Of a stretch of 10,017 bases of DNA, positions 6,089 to 10,017 are shown piece by piece. Where the stretch lies: assembly GCA_910585855.1 (NCBI GenBank), contig CAJUGZ010000158.1, positions 1 to 10,017 of the forward strand, written 5' to 3'. The notes under the pieces were generated by a model. The model saw nothing but the letters and a program-made list of their open reading frames with translations. It searched no databases and was not told the DNA's origin. The DNA is from an uncultured Lachnospiraceae bacterium. GTDB taxonomy: Bacteria > Bacillota_A > Clostridia > Lachnospirales > Lachnospiraceae. How positions within the stretch are numbered: the first letter of the stretch is position 1; each line of letters opens with the position of its first letter. Position numbers and translations under genes: made by a program.

Positions 6089-7432
6089 TTAATATTTTCC
6101 AAACCCATCTCCAAGAGAAATCATCTGTTCATTTATATTCGACAAAGATGACGAATACGGTGTACTCTTAAAAGAAGACATAGAACTGCCTGCGCCCAAC
6201 TGATAGATGGAAAGCATCTCTCTCATCCGAGAGGCCTGATTCGACAATTCTTCACTTGCTGCTGCACACTCTTCACTGGTAGCAGAATTGGTCTGTACTA
6301 CTTGAGAAACCTGAGAAATTGCCTGTTCAATCTGTGCTACTGCAGTTGCCTGATAATTTGAGGACTCTGCAATACCATTGATAATTACCTCACTTCTCTG
6401 TACTACTTTAGTAATAGCCTCTAATGCTTTCGCTGTATTATCAGCAATCTTTGTACCCGTTCCTACTTTGCTGATCGAATCCTCAATCAGTTCCGCTGTT
6501 TCAGCCGCTGCTGCTGCACTCTTTGCTGCAAGACTTCTTACCTCTTCTGCTACTACAGCAAATCCTTTTCCTGCTTCACCTGCTCTGGCTGCCTCTACTG
6601 CTGCATTTAATGCAAGAATATTGGTCTGGAATGCAATATCATCAATTACCTTAATAATCTTAGAAATACTTTCAGAAGCTCGATTGATATCACGCATTGC
6701 CGATATCATATCCTGCATCTGTACATTTCCCTGTTTTACCTCATCAATCGCCTGTACTACCAAACCGGCAGCAGAATTTGCTTCCTCCGCATTTTGCTTT
6801 GTTTTTTCTGCAATTTCATCAATTGAAGCAGTAATCTGCTGAATAGCACTTGCCTGTTCTGTAGAACCCTGTGCCAGTGCCTGACTTGCACTTGCTACCT
6901 GAGAAGAACTAATTGTTACCTGAGAACCGGCATCACTAATATTAGTCAATGTATTTAAATTATCCTCTACTAACTTCTTTAGAGAATTTCCAAGCAAGTC
7001 ATCTGGTGAATTTGGTGCAACTGTAACCATCAGATTTCCGTTTGCCACTTCCTCTGCAACTTTTGCCTGTGCTTTAATATTTTCCACTACTTTTGTATAT
7101 TCATCTACCAAACTGCCAAATTCATCATTATTGTATTTTACTAATTCTACATTGACATGTCCCATAGCAATCTCTTTTGCTGCATTTGACAACTGTGTAA
7201 TAGATCGCTCAATCAATGCAACCAGATATAACGCAATTCCAACGGTAATAACAACTGAAATTATCACAATTCCTATTGTAAATAAATTTGCATTTCGTAC
7301 AAAAGTTTCAGAATTTTGTGCATATACTGCTCTCTTTGTAATCATATTGCCAAGAACTACATTTAAAAAAGTAAGCAGAATCGGTATCATAAATCCCAGA
7401 ATCAGTTTTGTTTTTACTTTCATATTTTTCAT
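6089..7432 (-). CDS. Methyl-accepting chemotaxis protein lacking an extracellular sensor domain
   Basis: Membrane-bound chemoreceptor of 447 residues that would control CheA through CheW. Two transmembrane helices (about 9-30 and 50-73) are separated by only about 20 residues, so there is no extracellular ligand domain. A HAMP-like region follows (about 74-125), then a second HAMP-like stretch (about 126-160) and the long coiled-coil signalling domain. The conserved hairpin tip, IAFQTNILALNAAVEAARAG and the following GEAGKGFAVVAEEVRSLA, spans about 266-302. The tail from about 413 is serine-rich and flexible and lacks a recognisable CheR-binding pentapeptide. GAGGGA seven bases upstream sets the ATG start; this site directly follows the cheW stop, and the gap is 12 bases, so coupling to cheW is likely. 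A signal may come from the membrane, a partner protein or the cytoplasm. Confidence 0.93.
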   Translation of the reverse strand: MKNMKVKTKLILGFMIPILLTFLNVVLGNMITKRAVYAQNSETFVRNANLFTIGIVIISVVITVGIALYLVALIERSITQLSNAAKEIAMGHVNVELVKYNNDEFGSLVDEYTKVVENIKAQAKVAEEVANGNLMVTVAPNSPDDLLGNSLKKLVEDNLNTLTNISDAGSQVTISSSQVASASQALAQGSTEQASAIQQITASIDEIAEKTKQNAEEANSAAGLVVQAIDEVKQGNVQMQDMISAMRDINRASESISKIIKVIDDIAFQTNILALNAAVEAARAGEAGKGFAVVAEEVRSLAAKSAAAAAETAELIEDSISKVGTGTKIADNTAKALEAITKVVQRSEVIINGIAESSNYQATAVAQIEQAISQVSQVVQTNSATSEECAAASEELSNQASRMREMLSIYQLGAGSSMSSFKSTPYSSSLSNINEQMISLGDGFGKY

Positions 7433-7444
7433 TTTTTATCCCTC

Positions 7445-7972
7445 TCATTCCTCTTCCAAATTGATATCACTTACCTGTTCAATTATCGATAAATCATCAT
7501 CATTCAGCAATTTATCCGGATCTAACAGTAACTTTACGGAATCTCCCACCTTCCCAATCCCATATACATACTTGTTATGCGCTTTATCGACACGTCCTAT
7601 TGTAGGAGGAGGCAGGATATTCTCTTCCTTAATCTCTACTACTTCTGCAATCTTTTCTACAATCAAACCAACCACAGTAGACTTTACGATAATCACAATA
7701 ATACAGGTTCTGTCATTATACTCAAATGGTTTCTGTTTAAATCTTAACCGTACATCAATAACAGGAATTACTTTTCCTCTTAAATTAATCAGACCTTTAA
7801 TATAATCCTCCGTTTCTGGAATTGCTGTAATTGTCTGAAGCTGAATAATTTCATCCACATACTGAATTTTCAAACCGAAATATTCATTCCCGGATTTAAA
7901 GGTCATATACTTCTCTTTCTGCACATCATGTTCATCTGTTTCCTTTGCCGTCTTTTTTACTTCGCTCGCCAT
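7445..7972 (-). CDS. cheW: Chemotaxis coupling protein CheW
   Basis: Cytoplasmic adaptor of 175 residues that links chemoreceptors to the CheA kinase. After a charged N-terminal tail of about 20 residues, a single CheW domain spans about 21-160, with the conserved GLINLRGKVIPVIDVR (60-75) and the later V-G-L-I-V-E-K segment (101-107). The acidic C-terminal tail ends in EEE. It lies 27 bases after cheA and 12 bases before the mcp, so all three are probably co-transcribed. The ATG start has a weak, distant site (AAAGGA about 13 bases away), and no alternative start lies between it and the cheA stop; a GTG at codon 17 is possible but less likely. The upstream bases are in the same reading frame as cheA. 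Confidence 0.95.
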   Translation of the reverse strand: MASEVKKTAKETDEHDVQKEKYMTFKSGNEYFGLKIQYVDEIIQLQTITAIPETEDYIKGLINLRGKVIPVIDVRLRFKQKPFEYNDRTCIIVIIVKSTVVGLIVEKIAEVVEIKEENILPPPTIGRVDKAHNKYVYGIGKVGDSVKLLLDPDKLLNDDDLSIIEQVSDINLEEE

Positions 7973-7999
7973 ACTTAGACACCGTTCCTTTCTATCCGC

Positions 8000-10017
8000 C
8001 TATTCTATCAATCCGGCAGGATCTAATATCAAAGCAATACTTCCATCACCTAACTGTGTACAGCCTGACAAGCCCTTTACCTTTTTGATATAGGACGGAA
8101 TCGGCTTTACTACAATCTCTTGTTCTCCAATCAGCTTATCAACAAAAAGACAAATTTTCTTTTCCTCTACTTCAAGAATCAGCATAATTCCTTCTTCTAC
8201 AGAATACTCATAATTTTGAATACCATACCATTTACCCAAACGAAGCACCGGAAAACATTCCTCCCGTATCATAATATATTCTTCTCCATTTGGCTCATGA
8301 ATCATCATATCTTCACTCACTCGGACAAACTGTTTAATCATACCTGTTTCCAATACAAAAGAGGATACCCCCACTTTCATAACAATTCCGTCAATAATTG
8401 CCAAGGTCAGAGGTATTTTTAAACTCATTGTACTGCCAAATCCGGGCTTGCTTTCAATATCTAATATTCCGCCGATTGCCTGAATATTCTGTACTACAAC
8501 ATCCATTCCAACCCCTCTGCCGGAATACTCCGTCACCTGTTCATTGGTAGAAAAGCCCGGCAATGTAATAAACTGATAAATCTCTTTATCGGTATAGGAT
8601 TCAATCGGTTTTTTCTCATCCAAAATACCCTGCTTCTTTGCTTTTTCAAGAATTTTCTCCCGATCCAACCCTTTTCCGTTATCCTGTACGCTAATCCATA
8701 CTTTTCCTGCTTCTGTCCTTGCTGCTAATGTAACTTTTCCTTTTTCTGTCTTTCCGCTTTCCAAACGTTCCTGATTGGTTTCGATTCCATGGTCGACCGC
8801 ATTTCTTACCAGATGCATCAATGGATCGGAAATATGCTCAATAATATTTTTATCTACTTCCGTCTGTTCTCCAACCATCTCAAATTCAATATCTTTTCCC
8901 AGTTTTCTTGATACATCAAACACAATACGGTTCATTTTTTGGAAGGTATTGGTCAAAGGCACCATCCGCATGGACATAATTACATTCTGCAAATCCGTTG
9001 AAATTTTTGCCAACTGTGCTGCAGCTTTATTAAAATTCGCAAGATTTAAACCCGGAACTTTTAAATCGGGATTTTGCAGTACCACAGACTCCGCAATTAC
9101 CAATTCACCGATTAAATCCATTAACTGATCCATTTTACTGACATTTACACTAATAAAGGATGCCTTCTCTACTTTTGACTTATCCTTTGCCAATTTCTTC
9201 TGTTTTCCCGGCTCTTTTGACTTAATTACAAAGTCACCCGGTGCAATCTGCGGCTTTTCCGGTTTCTTTTCAGACTCTTCTGCTGCCTTTGCCTGCACAC
9301 GTGCCTCAATCGTTTCTACACTAGAATCTAAATCAATTTGAATATCATCATGACCGCCAAAATCAAATCCCTGTAAAAACTCCTCTGCTTTACACTCAAA
9401 AATTTCTACTTTCTGAATATCATATCCTTCGCTGACAACTTTTCGGATATCTGCTTCACTGCACTGTGCCTGCAAAAGCATTCGAAACCCGTCCCGCAAA
9501 ATTACTTCCGAACTGCTTTCATCGGATATAATATCCTCCGGTGAATATAATAAATCCTCCGCCAATTCCCTTAATGCATACACGGTTTTATATGCATGAA
9601 TATTTGCCATCTGTGTTTCTGGAAAAAAGATAATATAAATCTTATAAAAATGACTGGCACTTGTAGCCACTGGTGCAATATAAAACTGCTTTGGCTCTAC
9701 ATGCACATTTTCTTTTGGCGGTTCTTTCTTTTTTTCACTTGAACCGCTTTTCATTTCCTCCAAAAATTTATCTAATTTTGCTATAATCTCAGTGGCATCT
9801 CCATCTGCCGAATCTCCGTTTCGAATTTTTTCCATTTCATTCGAAATAAAATCCTCTACTTCTAATACATGTTCTACCAATTCCACATGAGGAACATTTT
9901 CTGGATGAGATTCTCTTAGATAATAAAAGACGTCCTCTAGTTTATGTGACACAGCCGTTATGTTGTCAAACATCATAATACCAGATGAACCCTTAATCGT
10001 ATGCATGGTTCTGAATA
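8000..10017 (-). CDS. cheA: Chemotaxis histidine kinase CheA (5' end outside window)
   Basis: Cytoplasmic kinase that phosphorylates CheY-type regulators under receptor control. The reading frame stays open to the right edge, and the ATG at 10004-10006 is internal: the codons before it give F-R-T, forming the usual FRTMHTIKGSSG phospho-acceptor motif with the His at 10001-10003. About 45 residues of P1 are therefore missing. Numbering from that Met: rest of P1 to about 85, a P2-like regulator-binding region about 107-206, a charged linker, P3 dimerisation about 284-350, ATPase P4 with HLVRNAVDHGIE (398-409), DNGKGLD (442-448) and GRGVGMDVV (496-504), and CheW-like P5 about 535-668. All catalytic motifs look intact. 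cheW follows after 27 bases. Confidence 0.96.
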   Translation of the reverse strand, partial: FRTMHTIKGSSGIMMFDNITAVSHKLEDVFYYLRESHPENVPHVELVEHVLEVEDFISNEMEKIRNGDSADGDATEIIAKLDKFLEEMKSGSSEKKKEPPKENVHVEPKQFYIAPVATSASHFYKIYIIFFPETQMANIHAYKTVYALRELAEDLLYSPEDIISDESSSEVILRDGFRMLLQAQCSEADIRKVVSEGYDIQKVEIFECKAEEFLQGFDFGGHDDIQIDLDSSVETIEARVQAKAAEESEKKPEKPQIAPGDFVIKSKEPGKQKKLAKDKSKVEKASFISVNVSKMDQLMDLIGELVIAESVVLQNPDLKVPGLNLANFNKAAAQLAKISTDLQNVIMSMRMVPLTNTFQKMNRIVFDVSRKLGKDIEFEMVGEQTEVDKNIIEHISDPLMHLVRNAVDHGIETNQERLESGKTEKGKVTLAARTEAGKVWISVQDNGKGLDREKILEKAKKQGILDEKKPIESYTDKEIYQFITLPGFSTNEQVTEYSGRGVGMDVVVQNIQAIGGILDIESKPGFGSTMSLKIPLTLAIIDGIVMKVGVSSFVLETGMIKQFVRVSEDMMIHEPNGEEYIMIREECFPVLRLGKWYGIQNYEYSVEEGIMLILEVEEKKICLFVDKLIGEQEIVVKPIPSYIKKVKGLSGCTQLGDGSIALILDPAGLIE

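Noticed and set aside
6378..6842. Plus-strand open frame rich in Ala, Ser and Ile opposite the MCP signalling domain
   Set aside because: The composition is the antisense shadow of the alanine-rich coiled coil.
7131..7805. Long plus-strand open frame opposite mcp and cheW
   Set aside because: It is antisense to two clear, well-conserved genes, crosses their junction, and has no recognisable domain.
1..10017. CRISPR arrays, tRNA or rRNA genes, transposases, integrases
   Set aside because: No regularly spaced repeats, no cloverleaf or rRNA sequence noticed, and no recombinase motifs in any plausible coding frame.

Overview
The window comes from a low-G+C Gram-positive bacterium, most likely a Clostridia member of the Lachnospiraceae type. 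This is an inference from A/T-rich codon use, strong AGGAGG-type ribosome binding sites, a TTG start, and the style of the CheA, MCP and hybrid-kinase proteins. I cannot name the species. All six genes I support lie on the minus strand, so transcription runs from high to low coordinates.

Layout in transcription order: cheA (8000 to beyond the right edge, 5' end missing), cheW (7445-7972), a short methyl-accepting chemotaxis protein with almost no extracellular part (6089-7432), a strong Rho-independent terminator (6034-6074), a stand-alone Hpt protein (5622-5975), a hybrid histidine kinase with an extracellular sensor and two receiver domains (3040-5583), a 286-base intergenic region with a repeat element and a good promoter, then glgP for glycogen/alpha-glucan phosphorylase (279-2753). 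Positions 1-278 hold no gene I recognise. Their first part is richer in G+C than the genes, and they contain inverted repeats.

How the genes fit together: CheA, CheW and the MCP are the three parts of a core chemosensory array. No cheY, cheB, cheR, cheC, cheD or flagellar gene is visible; they may lie upstream of the window. The hybrid kinase and Hpt protein supply most of a multistep phosphorelay (His, Asp, His), but no DNA-binding output regulator is present. glgP appears to be a separate unit with its own promoter, and that promoter carries a near-palindrome across its -35/-10 spacer.

Most interesting features: (1) a small diverged repeat found three times, once just after the kinase stop codon and twice, as an inverted pair, after glgP; (2) the near-palindrome over the glgP promoter and possible alternative hairpins in its leader; (3) a sensorless MCP next to a kinase that has a large sensor; (4) cheA and cheW lying in one reading frame with a single UAG between them. 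I saw no tRNA, rRNA, CRISPR array, transposase or integrase.
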